This document shows, piece after piece, positions 6,411 through 11,895 of a stretch of 22,027 nt of DNA. The position numbers were made by a program, and so were the translations under genes. The stretch is from a virus, in the IMG/VR virus record IMGVR_UViG_3300013116_000221, positions 1-22,027 of that record; one strand, written 5' to 3'. The notes under the pieces are model-generated. The model had not been told where the DNA came from and made no database searches. It was given only the letters and a program-made list of their open reading frames with translations. Position 1 is the first letter of the stretch. Each line of letters begins with the position of its first letter.

Positions 6411-7004
6411 CCTTGACCCCTAATGCCTCTCATCTAAGTAGCCTTGATGATATGATGCACACTATAGGTAAAAAAAGCAGAGAACGTACCGCTCTGTCAT
6501 AGGTCGTCAAATCGGTATCGTGAGGAGCAAACACGTTAACGTATCCAGCAGTGCAAGTGATGTAGGCTATTGCTCACTGCTGATCAATTTAATAGTTCTG
6601 ATACTTTTCAAGAAGTATTGGGTAATGATCCACCATTCCAAATAGGGGGAAACTAAAAAAGTAGTGTAGAACGTACTAGGATATGAGGCTTGTGGAATAG
6701 GCGTTGATTGAGCGGTATGCTGTTAGATCGATCATTTGTCATACAAGGTAACTTCTCTACGTCATCTATTGGGTTAACTATTATCAAAGTAGACCTGCCA
6801 TGCCTCTGAATGACGAAATTCGGACCTCAAGTGCCGTGAGAGTCGAAAGACTCCTATATCATTCAAGCATAATTTGGCGAAAAAGTATAAGAATCTGATC
6901 AAATCTTATATTGGTGTTTAGATTGAGTTTGTAATTTCTCTGCGACGGCGGGGGTTGATAATGAGGATAAGGACTGCGTAGCGGTCGACTCCCTCACACT
7001 TTTA
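6411..7004 (+). ncRNA. Large structured RNA candidate B, about 590 nt (possible ROOL/GOLLD-like RNA)
   Basis: The 594 bases between tRNA-Gln and tRNA-Met hold no credible ORF on either strand but many stable hairpins: CAGAG/CTCTG (6479-6496), CAGCAGT...ACTGCTG (6547-6583) with an inner GCAA/TTGC, ATACTT/AAGTAT (6601-6618), TCTGAAT/ATTCGGA (about 6805-6823), GAGTC-GAAA-GACTC (6839-6852, a GNRA tetraloop), TATAAGA/TCTTATA (about 6886-6910) and GACTGC/GCGGTC (about 6972-6986) nested in TGAGG/CCTCA. An ORF-free, ornate RNA of this size next to phage tRNAs is the known setting of ROOL (about 580 nt) and GOLLD (about 800 nt) RNAs. I cannot match the consensus by eye, so the class is a hypothesis. 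Confidence 0.65.
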
Positions 7005-7081
7005 GGGCCTGTAGCTTAATTGGTGAAAGCAGCGAACTCATAATTCGTTGAGTCTCGGTTCAAGTCCGAGCGGGCCCACCA
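7005..7081 (+). tRNA. tRNA-Met(CAT), second CAT tRNA
   Basis: Acceptor GGGCCTG/CGGGCCC, anticodon stem GCGAA/TTCGT with CAT at 7039-7041, T arm CTCGG/CCGAG, A73 and encoded CCA. Two differing CAT tRNAs suggest that one reads ATA as lysidine-modified Ile2; which one cannot be decided here. Confidence 0.9.
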
Positions 7082-7087
7082 TTTTAT

Positions 7088-7159
7088 GTCGCAGTGTTTA
7101 AGGTAAACAAGTGGTCTCCAAAACCGCCAAAGGGGATTCGATTTCTCCCTGCGGCGCCA
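7088..7159 (+). tRNA. tRNA-Trp(CCA)
   Basis: Acceptor GTCGCAG/CTGCGGC with one G-T pair, compact D arm GTTT/AAAC, anticodon stem GTGGT/ACCGC with CCA at 7118-7120, T arm GGGGA/TCTCC, G73 (usual for Trp) and encoded CCA. Confidence 0.88.
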
Positions 7160-7167
7160 TTTTTAGC

Positions 7168-7198
7168 TTGACTTTTATTTTTGGGGCAATAGTATACA
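7168..7198 (+). promoter_or_regulatory. Possible promoter of the nuclease gene
   Basis: TTGACT (7168-7173) and TATACA (7193-7198), with a long 19-nt spacer; the -10-like box ends 5 nt before the ATG at 7204, the same geometry as the small-gene promoters further right. Confidence 0.45.
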
Positions 7199-7203
7199 CA
7201 CTC

Positions 7204-7743
7204 ATGGTAGAAGTTGAAGTTACAAAATTCATGCTTGATGAAGCAAATCAAAGAAATAAAAAATTCTATGAAATGTTCGGACATACAGGCACTCACAGAT
7301 CAAACAAACACAGACAAAGAATAACTGGTTATCTAGCCGAAGCAGCAATTAGCAACGCTTATGCAGATATAGTTTATGCGGAAGGTCATTCTGTTGATTT
7401 TGTTTTAAAAAACTCAGACACAATAGATTCCAAAGCTCAAGGGTGCAATGGCAAACCAATGTCTAATTATAGTGCCACCTTATATGAAGAGCAAAAAAAT
7501 AGAGCCACCGATTACTATATTTTCAGTAGAGTCAAGAACGATTTTAGCGTTGTTTGGATATGCGGCATTATATCCAAAAAAAAGTTTTTCAAAATAGCTG
7601 ACTTAAAGAAAGCTGGAACCAAAACCAATAATTTCACTTATGATCAAAGTAGATATGAAATCGAATATAATCAATTAGCAGATATTGACACTTTTTTGAA
7701 CTGGCACAAAAAAACAAACGCTCCGATAGTTAAAGGGATATAA
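7204..7743 (+). CDS. PD-(D/E)XK-type nuclease, probable homing endonuclease, ending inside tRNA-Arg
   Basis: 179 residues. The catalytic pattern of the PD-(D/E)XK fold is visible in order: E46 in GYLAEAA, D65 in SVDFVL, then D75-S-K77 followed by Q79 (IDSKAQG). The N-terminus is basic (HRSNKHRQR). I chose the ATG at 7204 because the longer frame starts at 7111 inside tRNA-Trp. The last 24 bases are also the 5' part of tRNA-Arg: residues APIVKGI and the stop are encoded by its acceptor strand and D arm. PD-(D/E)XK homing enzymes linked to tRNA genes are known (I-Ssp6803I in a cyanobacterial tRNA-fMet intron), which supports a selfish element that targets this locus. A resident restriction-like phage enzyme is the alternative. 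Confidence 0.75.
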   Translation: MVEVEVTKFMLDEANQRNKKFYEMFGHTGTHRSNKHRQRITGYLAEAAISNAYADIVYAEGHSVDFVLKNSDTIDSKAQGCNGKPMSNYSATLYEEQKNRATDYYIFSRVKNDFSVVWICGIISKKKFFKIADLKKAGTKTNNFTYDQSRYEIEYNQLADIDTFLNWHKKTNAPIVKGI

Positions 7744-7794
7744 CCGCTGATTTCTAATCTGCTATTCCAGGTTCGAATCCTGGTCGGAGTACCA
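7720..7794 (+). tRNA. tRNA-Arg(TCT), overlapped by the nuclease gene
   Basis: Acceptor GCTCCGA/TCGGAGT, D stem GTTA/TAAC, anticodon stem GCTGA/TCTGC (one T-T mismatch) with anticodon TCT at 7753-7755, T arm CCAGG/CCTGG, A73 and encoded CCA. It is complete despite sharing its first 24 bases with the nuclease reading frame, so no intron needs to be invoked. Confidence 0.88.
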
Positions 7795-7797
7795 ATT

Positions 7798-7878
7798 TTA
7801 AAAAAGAACTGCAAAACTGTATTTTGTTATGCGCTAATTGCCATAAGGAAGAACATGAAAGGCTTAGGCAAAAATAGG
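7798..7878 (+). pseudogene. Remnant of an HNH endonuclease (C-terminal HNH motif only)
   Basis: The open frame ending in TAG at 7876 encodes ELQNCILLCANCHKEEHERL, which matches the C-terminal half of small HNH endonucleases (LLCANCHRE-H pattern). No start or N-terminal part of the domain is present; upstream in frame lie tRNA-Arg and then the stop of the nuclease gene. It is most simply the 3' relic of a homing endonuclease left by recombination or replacement. Confidence 0.65.
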
Positions 7879-8055
7879 TCTCGTATTTTTTTGGTTTTTT
7901 CTATATGTGGTTCATAGCAGGTGCGCCGATTCTACCACAAAGGTAGGGGGGTACTTGCGCGAACGTTTCGCCGTTGTTTCAAATCGTGAAAATGTGTTTG
8001 GAGATTGAGGAAACTCTCCCCCCCGCTTGTTCTGTGTTTCTCTGGACACGTTTTT
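7879..8055. other. Non-coding stretch, nothing firm
   Basis: No credible ORF. One short hairpin, CTACC/GGTAG (7932-7946), lies in a C- and G-run-containing stretch. It marks the border between the tRNA cluster and the small-gene array. Confidence 0.4.
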
Positions 8056-8084
8056 TTGACAATGGGGTAGGGTGTCTGTATAAA
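8056..8084 (+). promoter_or_regulatory. Sigma-70-type promoter
   Basis: TTGACA (8056-8061), 17-nt spacer, TATAAA (8079-8084). It is the first promoter of the array and would give a leader of about 55 nt to the 8145 gene, in addition to the gene's own promoter. Confidence 0.7.
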
Positions 8085-8109
8085 ACTTTTATTTTTTTTC
8101 TATTAGGGG

Positions 8110-8139
8110 TTGACAACCGCAATGGATTCCACATACTGT
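8110..8139 (+). promoter_or_regulatory. Promoter of the 8145 gene, predicted leaderless
   Basis: TTGACA (8110-8115), 18-nt spacer, TACTGT (8134-8139), then 5 nt to ATG. Initiation about 7 nt after the -10 box would fall on the start codon. Confidence 0.75.
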
Positions 8140-8144
8140 AAGAC

Positions 8145-8324
8145 ATGATAAGCAATAAAGAAATCGACAACGTCATTGACCACCTCACGCAAGCGAGCTA
8201 CAACACTCAGCGCAAGCTGTACCCTGAGATCAAAGCTAGTCGTTGGGGCAAAGTTTACGGCGAGGGCGTAGCAAAAAAACTTGAAAGTAATTTTCAAAAA
8301 CACTTGACAATCGCACAAAAATAA
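8145..8324 (+). CDS. Small protein, paralog of the 9849 gene
   Basis: 59 residues. It shares its plan with the 60-residue product at 9849-10031: (V/E)VIDHLT near the start, then RKL-PEI--SRWGK(V/I)YGE in the middle, and a C-terminus LT-A-K. The family is unknown; the conserved SRWGK-YGE block is probably functional. The final codons (TTG ACA ...) are at the same time the -35 box of the next gene's promoter, and the TAA stop lies in that promoter's spacer. No Shine-Dalgarno sequence. Confidence 0.75.
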   Translation: MISNKEIDNVIDHLTQASYNTQRKLYPEIKASRWGKVYGEGVAKKLESNFQKHLTIAQK

Positions 8325-8333
8325 CCATACTAT
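8304..8333 (+). promoter_or_regulatory. Promoter embedded in the end of the 8145 gene
   Basis: TTGACA (8304-8309), 18-nt spacer, TACTAT (8328-8333), 5 nt to the ATG at 8339. The spacer half CACAAAAATAACCATACTAT recurs almost exactly at 8539-8558. Confidence 0.75.
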
Positions 8334-8338
8334 AAATC

Positions 8339-8524
8339 ATGAGTAAAATTGAATCAATAATTGAAGCTGAGTGCTACGATTGGAAGCCTTCCGATATTGA
8401 ATGGTCTCTGCGAAAAGAAGATGTACCAGAAATTGCAAGAACCATTAAGAAACTTCTCATTGAAGAGATTAAAAACTACGCAGAACATATTGACGATGCG
8501 GTTCGATTTATAGACGATTTTTAG
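8339..8524 (+). CDS. Small acidic protein, unknown
   Basis: 61 residues, helical and acidic, with the stretch ARTIKKLLIEEIKNYAEHI and the end FIDDF. No known motif. The start is fixed by the promoter whose -10 box ends 5 nt upstream. Confidence 0.7.
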   Translation: MSKIESIIEAECYDWKPSDIEWSLRKEDVPEIARTIKKLLIEEIKNYAEHIDDAVRFIDDF

Positions 8525-8552
8525 GGACTCTAATATCACACAAAAATAACCA

Positions 8553-8558
8553 TACTAT
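8553..8558 (+). promoter_or_regulatory. -10 box of the 8564 gene with a degenerate -35
   Basis: TACTAT, 5 nt before ATG, in a sequence copied from the promoter at 8304-8333 (same CACAAAAATAACCA spacer), but no TTGACA is present upstream. Either a weak or activator-dependent promoter, or read-through from 8304. Confidence 0.45.
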
Positions 8559-8563
8559 ATAAC

Positions 8564-8722
8564 ATGAAAACTAAGATTACATACGAAGAATACGACATGA
8601 TGTGGTTTGATCTCCGCGAAGGAAAGATCAGCGAAGAAGAATGGAGAGCGTTCTGCGATGAGCTTTTCGAGCAAGAGCTTGAGCGTAACAAGGGCGTAAT
8701 GATTCGCCTAAAGAATCGTTAA
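8564..8722 (+). CDS. Small acidic protein, unknown
   Basis: 52 residues beginning MKTKITYEEYDMMWFDL and containing GKISEEEWRAFCDELFEQEL. It is acidic and probably all-helical. It lies 39 bases after the previous gene, with a conserved -10 box and no Shine-Dalgarno sequence. Confidence 0.65.
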   Translation: MKTKITYEEYDMMWFDLREGKISEEEWRAFCDELFEQELERNKGVMIRLKNR

Positions 8723-8750
8723 AAAAAATTAAAAAAAGTTTACGATAAGC

Positions 8751-8778
8751 TTGACATCACCCCTTGAATCCCTATTGT
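8751..8778 (+). promoter_or_regulatory. Promoter of the 8785 gene
   Basis: TTGACA (8751-8756), 16-nt spacer, TATTGT (8773-8778), 6 nt to ATG. The upstream flank CGATAAGCTTGAC is repeated at 9121-9133. Confidence 0.65.
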
Positions 8779-8784
8779 ATACAT

Positions 8785-8994
8785 ATGATAACAAATAAAA
8801 CATACACAGTCACCACAGTCGAATTCTCTAACACAGGCGAGATGCGCGAGCAAGTGCGCGACTTCCCTAAGTCTCGTGAGGGTCTCGCCGAAGCTTACGC
8901 TTTCGCTAATCCTTGCGACGAGTGGGCGATCTGGTTCGGCGACGAGCTGGTAGACGACAGCTGCTGCACCCCTGCTCACCTAGTGGTAGCGTAA
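8785..8994 (+). CDS. Small protein, unknown
   Basis: 69 residues from the ATG at 8785 (an upstream in-frame ATG at 8764 lies inside the promoter and is rejected). The sequence MITNKTYTVTTVEF, then DEWAIWFGDELVDD, suggests a small beta-alpha fold. It has two adjacent Cys (DSCCTP). Followed directly by the first array repeat. Confidence 0.65.
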   Translation: MITNKTYTVTTVEFSNTGEMREQVRDFPKSREGLAEAYAFANPCDEWAIWFGDELVDDSCCTPAHLVVA

Positions 8995-9006
8995 CACCGA
9001 AGCCCC

Positions 9007-9083
9007 TAAGTCGCTGACAGTCAACGACTTACGGGGCCGAGGCCGCCCCGCGCGCGTAAGTGCTTGATACTCAACGACTTACG
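9007..9083 (+). repeat. Array repeat copy 1 (hairpin - GC core - hairpin)
   Basis: Hairpin A at 9007-9033 (TAAGTCGCTGAC against GTCAACGACTTA), GC core GGGGC...GCCCC at about 9033-9050, hairpin B at 9055-9083 (CGTAAGT/ACTTACG with an inner TTGA/TCAA). Confidence 0.9.
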
Positions 9084-9128
9084 ACACGAAAAAAACTTTA
9101 AAAAACTTAAAAAAACTTTGCGATAAGC

Positions 9129-9156
9129 TTGACTTGCCACTTCTTTAACCTATACT
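9129..9156 (+). promoter_or_regulatory. Promoter of the 9163 gene
   Basis: TTGACT (9129-9134), 16-nt spacer, TATACT (9151-9156), 6 nt to ATG. Confidence 0.7.
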
Positions 9157-9162
9157 GTAAGC

Positions 9163-9342
9163 ATGATTAAATATAACGAATTGCACGACCTCTCTTGCCA
9201 ATACTGGGATGCTCTTGACCGCCAAGATTATGACTGGGCTGACTTCATCGACTCATGCCTTGAGCGTGAAGGCGTGGAGCGTCTTCCTCGCGAAGATTGC
9301 GAAGAGCCCATCCTTGACCTTTCTCCTCTCGAAGTAAACTAA
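9163..9342 (+). CDS. Small acidic protein, unknown
   Basis: 59 residues, acidic, with QYWDALDRQDYDWADFID near the middle of the N-terminal half and two Cys. First gene of a two-gene unit with the DUF3846 protein, which starts 4 nt later and has no promoter of its own. Confidence 0.65.
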   Translation: MIKYNELHDLSCQYWDALDRQDYDWADFIDSCLEREGVERLPREDCEEPILDLSPLEVN

Positions 9343-9346
9343 CCAA

Positions 9347-9682
9347 ATGACGATTATGACAAAAGCAATACTAGTAGACCCTTTTCTCCCCGCGATCTCA
9401 ACTGTTGAGGTTGACGGGTTCGAAGATATCCAACGCATGATCGATTGCCGCTGCTTTACTTGTGTGAGGTTTCCCGATGGCAAGCATGTCGCATACATTG
9501 ACGACGAAGGATTAATCAATGGTACGCAAAGAGGCGTTAGGTTTATCGACAAGATTTACCCCGATGCCTTAGCTGGTCGCGTTCTTATCCTTGCCGACGA
9601 CGGGCAAGGTGGCGACGCTGACTGCGAGCTGACAGGCGCTGATATCCAAGCGATGATAAAAGGAATCGTGGAATTCGGATAA
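9347..9682 (+). CDS. DUF3846-like protein
   Basis: 111 residues with the DUF3846 pattern: a short strand (AILVDPFLPAISTVEVDGF), a helix (EDIQRMID), the strand pair VRFPDGKHVAYIDDEGLING, and a late segment AGRVLILADDGQGGDADCEL corresponding to the family's G-A-V-G-DDEGGD motif. DUF3846 proteins are small phage and plasmid proteins of unknown biochemical role. The gene is cotranscribed with the 9163 gene and ends 14 nt before repeat 2. Confidence 0.7.
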   Translation: MTIMTKAILVDPFLPAISTVEVDGFEDIQRMIDCRCFTCVRFPDGKHVAYIDDEGLINGTQRGVRFIDKIYPDALAGRVLILADDGQGGDADCELTGADIQAMIKGIVEFG

Positions 9683-9696
9683 AAAAGCTTGACACC

Positions 9697-9775
9697 CGTA
9701 AGTTGCTGATTATCAACGACTTACGGGCCCAGGGCCGCCCGCGCCGCGCAAGTGCTTGATAACCAAGGACTTGCG
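9697..9775 (+). repeat. Array repeat copy 2, with compensatory stem change
   Basis: Hairpin A at 9697-9725 has the common stem CGTAAGT/ACTTACG. Hairpin B at 9747-9775 has CGCAAGT/ACTTGCG: both arms changed together, so pairing is kept. GC core at about 9725-9746. TTGACA lies immediately upstream (about 9690-9695). Confidence 0.9.
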
Positions 9776-9812
9776 TAATCTAAAATAAAAAACAAAAAAG
9801 TTTCCAAAACGC

Positions 9813-9840
9813 TTGACAACCACACAAAATTTCCTATTCT
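9813..9840 (+). promoter_or_regulatory. Promoter of the 9849 gene
   Basis: TTGACA (9813-9818), 16-nt spacer, TATTCT (9835-9840), 8 nt to ATG. Confidence 0.65.
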
Positions 9841-9848
9841 ATAAGATA

Positions 9849-10031
9849 ATGAAAGACACAAACAAATTAATCACCGAAGTAATCGACCACCTAACTTTTT
9901 CTAGCTATGCTCACAACCGCAAGCTAAATCCCGAAATCTCACCTTCTCGTTGGGGCAAGATCTACGGAGAAAAAGAAGTTGTTTTAATGGAAAAAACTTT
10001 CCAAAATACCTTGACAACCGCAAAAAAATAA
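9849..10031 (+). CDS. Small protein, paralog of the 8145 gene
   Basis: 60 residues: VIDHLTF--SYAHNRKLNPEI--SRWGKIYGE, matching the 8145 product. As in that gene, the last codons contain the -35 box of the next promoter (10011). The duplication of gene plus embedded promoter suggests that the two travelled as one unit. Function unknown. Confidence 0.75.
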   Translation: MKDTNKLITEVIDHLTFSSYAHNRKLNPEISPSRWGKIYGEKEVVLMEKTFQNTLTTAKK

Positions 10032-10040
10032 TCATACTGT
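10011..10040 (+). promoter_or_regulatory. Promoter embedded in the end of the 9849 gene
   Basis: TTGACA (10011-10016), 18-nt spacer, TACTGT (10035-10040), 5 nt to the ATG at 10046. Confidence 0.75.
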
Positions 10041-10045
10041 ATAAC

Positions 10046-10204
10046 ATGAACATTAGAAAAGAAATTAAAGTCTCATCAATTCTAACCGACGAAGTATTGC
10101 GTCAACAAAAAGAGTTAATCTCTAAAGGCTTTCAGCACGTCAATAACATTAAAAATGGTCGTCTTTCGGATGGTTACACAATGATTTTTGTTAAACAAGG
10201 GTAA
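10046..10204 (+). CDS. Small basic protein, unknown
   Basis: 52 residues: MNIRKEIKVSSILTDEVL, then ISKGFQHVNNIKNGRLSDGY and a hydrophobic end. No known family. The start is chosen from the promoter-to-ATG spacing; the longer open frame overlaps the 9849 gene. Confidence 0.65.
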   Translation: MNIRKEIKVSSILTDEVLRQQKELISKGFQHVNNIKNGRLSDGYTMIFVKQG

Positions 10205-10208
10205 TAAT

Positions 10209-10358
10209 ATGAAAATTTGGGAACTTTTAACTCTGGTGCTTTTTGGACTCATTCTTGGGTTGGCAATGTTTGTCGGGCTTAAGCTCGACGACAAAGCTCA
10301 ACAAACGAAAGAAGCGACATGGGAACGCTTCGAGGAAATCGACAACGCAATCAAATAA
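10209..10358 (+). CDS. Small single-span membrane protein
   Basis: 49 residues: residues about 4-24 are a hydrophobic segment (LLTLVLFGLILGLAMFVG), followed by a charged helical tail (DDKAQQTKEATWERFEEID). It is followed after 1 base by a second small membrane protein and, one repeat later, by an exported lytic enzyme, so a holin or spanin-like role is possible. This is inference; such tiny proteins are not diagnostic. Confidence 0.65.
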   Translation: MKIWELLTLVLFGLILGLAMFVGLKLDDKAQQTKEATWERFEEIDNAIK

Positions 10359-10359
10359 A

Positions 10360-10497
10360 ATGAAAATAACTATTGACAAAACAACTGCAATTTGCTTGAC
10401 AGTCGCGGCTTGCACTTACTTCATCGCAAATAAAATTAGCTGGTTTCAAAAAATGTTTGACACTGTCTCAGGGGTTGCGATAAACTCAATCATGTAA
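10360..10497 (+). CDS. Small single-span membrane protein whose stop lies in a repeat
   Basis: 45 residues: a short polar start, then the hydrophobic stretch AICLTVAACTYFIANKI and a second mildly hydrophobic tail. It begins 1 base after the preceding stop. Its TAA stop is the TAA of the GTAAGTG that opens repeat 3. Confidence 0.6.
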   Translation: MKITIDKTTAICLTVAACTYFIANKISWFQKMFDTVSGVAINSIM

Positions 10498-10571
10498 GTG
10501 CTTGAATATCAACGACTTACGGGGCCAGGGCCGCCCGCGCCGCGCAAACCCTTGATAAACAACGACTTACG
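10494..10571 (+). repeat. Array repeat copy 3
   Basis: Hairpin A 10494-10520, GC core about 10521-10542, half B 10543-10571, where the left arm has decayed (CGCAAAC) while the right arm CAACGACTTACG is intact. Confidence 0.88.
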
Positions 10572-10595
10572 CAACTAAAAAAAAGAAAAAGACTC

Positions 10596-10626
10596 TTGAC
10601 AACCGCACAAAAATAACCATCATACA
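10596..10626 (+). promoter_or_regulatory. Promoter of the 10631 gene
   Basis: TTGACA (10596-10601), conserved spacer CACAAAAATAACCAT, and CATACA at 10621-10626 as the closest -10 box, 4 nt before ATG. The -10 is weaker than in sister promoters. Confidence 0.5.
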
Positions 10627-10630
10627 AACT

Positions 10631-10963
10631 ATGAAACCACTAAGCAAAACACTGACAGAACTAGGGATTGCATTTAGCTTTCCTATTGAGATTAAAGACG
10701 CTAATGGCAAGCCGACTTACCGAGAGTACAGCGATGGCTACTGGTATAAGTTTGAGTATGATGACAATAATAAAATAACTTACTGCAAGAATAGTCATAA
10801 CTACTCGTATAGGTGTCAGTATGATGACAATGGCAACAGGAATTACTTCGAGGACAGCAATGGTCTCCGAGAAGGTGCGCCACGTCCAGCCAAATCAACT
10901 AATACCTGCGAAGGCAAGGTTGTCGAAGTGGACGGGATCAAATATAAATTAACAGCACTATGA
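10631..10963 (+). CDS. YD-repeat-like small protein
   Basis: 110 residues. The middle holds repeats of the kind Y-Y-DGYW-KFEYDDNNKITY and QYDDNGNRNYFEDSNG, resembling the YDDNGN/ENSDGYW repeats of small phage proteins and, distantly, RHS/YD repeats. The C-terminus is a short GKVVEVDGIKYKL beta segment. Its TGA overlaps the ATG of the lytic-enzyme gene by 4 bases, so the two are coupled. Function unknown. Confidence 0.65.
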   Translation: MKPLSKTLTELGIAFSFPIEIKDANGKPTYREYSDGYWYKFEYDDNNKITYCKNSHNYSYRCQYDDNGNRNYFEDSNGLREGAPRPAKSTNTCEGKVVEVDGIKYKLTAL

Positions 10964-11391
10964 AAAAATTAATCTTACTAACATTCGCCATCTGCGCATC
11001 AATAGCACAAGGCGCGACATTAACTGATTTAATTGTTGCTTTAGAAAAAGTGGAAAGCAATTGCAATCCTTCCGCTTATAACGAAAGCGAAAAAGCGTTA
11101 GGCTCTCTTCAGATTAGACCTATCATGTTGGCTGATTATAATCGCATCTATGGCACGAATATAAAGCACAAGCAAATGTCAAACCGCTTGACTTCCCATA
11201 ATATCGCAATCGGAATCTTTCGTCACTATGAAAAGTATATCAAACGTAATGGCGAAAAGTTAAATGCAAAACATCTTGCCTTCGTTTGGAATGGAGGAGG
11301 ATCAGCTTGGAAACGGGTTGCAAATCCGAAAAGCGACAAAAAGCAAAAAAATCTAGAAATTTACTGGACAAAGGTCTCAAAGCATCTGTAA
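10960..11391 (+). CDS. Exported lytic transglycosylase-like (lysozyme-fold) protein
   Basis: 143 residues. Residues 1-18 form a signal peptide (MKKLILLTFAICASIAQG, cleavage likely before A19). The mature part has the SLT/lysozyme-like pattern: candidate catalytic Glu in ALEKVES at about 31, NCNPSAYN, then GSLQI and later AFVWNGGGSAW (the YNGG-type motif). It would cut peptidoglycan after Sec export, as an endolysin or a remodelling enzyme. Coupled with the YD-like gene by ATGA. The stop TAA is inside repeat 4. Confidence 0.75.
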   Translation: MKKLILLTFAICASIAQGATLTDLIVALEKVESNCNPSAYNESEKALGSLQIRPIMLADYNRIYGTNIKHKQMSNRLTSHNIAIGIFRHYEKYIKRNGEKLNAKHLAFVWNGGGSAWKRVANPKSDKKQKNLEIYWTKVSKHL

Positions 11392-11415
11392 GTTACTGGT
11401 ATTCAACGACTTACG
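11388..11415 (+). repeat. Array repeat copy 4 (single hairpin, no GC core)
   Basis: GTAAGTTACTGG...TCAACGACTTACG only; the GC core and second hairpin are absent. It shows that the element can exist as a half unit. The following 40 bases are identical to those after repeat 5. Confidence 0.8.
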
Positions 11416-11449
11416 CAACAAAAAAACTTTAATCTTTTTTCAAAATCGC

Positions 11450-11477
11450 TTGACAGCCTAACCTTTTTTCTTATTCT
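11450..11477 (+). promoter_or_regulatory. Promoter of the 11504 gene
   Basis: TTGACA (11450-11455), 16-nt spacer, TATTCT (11472-11477). The ATG is 26 nt further on, so this mRNA has a short leader, without a Shine-Dalgarno sequence. Confidence 0.6.
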
Positions 11478-11503
11478 TTTTTAAGCATTAACAACATCAC
11501 TTT

Positions 11504-11698
11504 ATGATTGATAAACGAACAGAAAAACAAATCAAGAGGCTCTTCTCGGTGGTAGTAGACGACTCACTCATGGACGCTGACTTTGAATATGTCCAAGCAG
11601 CTATTGCTTGCGTTCGTAAAGAGTGTGATCAAGTTGAAGAATACATGAAGGAGATGGATAGACTTGCTGATGAAGATTCTATATCTAACACAATATGA
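11504..11698 (+). CDS. Small acidic helical protein
   Basis: 64 residues: basic start (IDKRTEKQIKRLFS), then acidic helices (ADFEYVQAAIACVRKEC, VEEYMKEMDRLADED). Unknown. Overlaps the next micro-gene by 4 bases (ATGA). Confidence 0.65.
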   Translation: MIDKRTEKQIKRLFSVVVDDSLMDADFEYVQAAIACVRKECDQVEEYMKEMDRLADEDSISNTI

Positions 11699-11787
11699 GA
11701 CAATTCACCAACGGCGACACGGGCGAGGTCAAGACTATAGCTGAGGTCTTTGCCCTAATCCGCGAAGAGAGAGAAGGAGAGCCGTAA
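11695..11787 (+). CDS. Micro-gene (30 residues), stop in repeat 5
   Basis: ATG overlapping the previous TGA, encoding MRQFTNGDTGEVKTIAEVFA and a charged end REEREGEP. The TAA stop is the TAA of the CGTAAGTC opening repeat 5. Translational coupling and the repeat-provided stop, as in neighbouring genes, support it. Confidence 0.5.
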   Translation: MRQFTNGDTGEVKTIAEVFALIREEREGEP

Positions 11788-11861
11788 GTCTCTGACAGTC
11801 AACGACTTACGGGCCCAGGGCCGCGCCCGCCGCGCAAGTGCTTGATATACAACGACTTACG
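11783..11861 (+). repeat. Array repeat copy 5
   Basis: Hairpin A 11783-11811, GC core about 11811-11832, hairpin B 11833-11861 (CGCAAGT against ACTTACG, a C-A mismatch in the stem). Confidence 0.9.
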
Positions 11862-11895
11862 CAACAAAAAAACTTTAATCTTTTTTCAAAATCGC

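Noticed and set aside
6050-7004. tmRNA, RNase P RNA or 6S RNA
   Set aside because: I see no alanyl tRNA-like end, tag reading frame, or RNase P conserved GAGGAAAGTCC-type core.
7111-7203. Longer start of the nuclease gene
   Set aside because: It begins inside tRNA-Trp and spans the promoter-like sequence.
7088-7794. Group I intron interrupting a tRNA
   Set aside because: Both tRNA-Trp and tRNA-Arg fold completely on their own, so no split tRNA needs joining.
8740-8979. Minus-strand ORF opposite the 8785 gene
   Set aside because: It overlaps the promoter and coding region of the plus-strand gene; no promoter on the minus strand.
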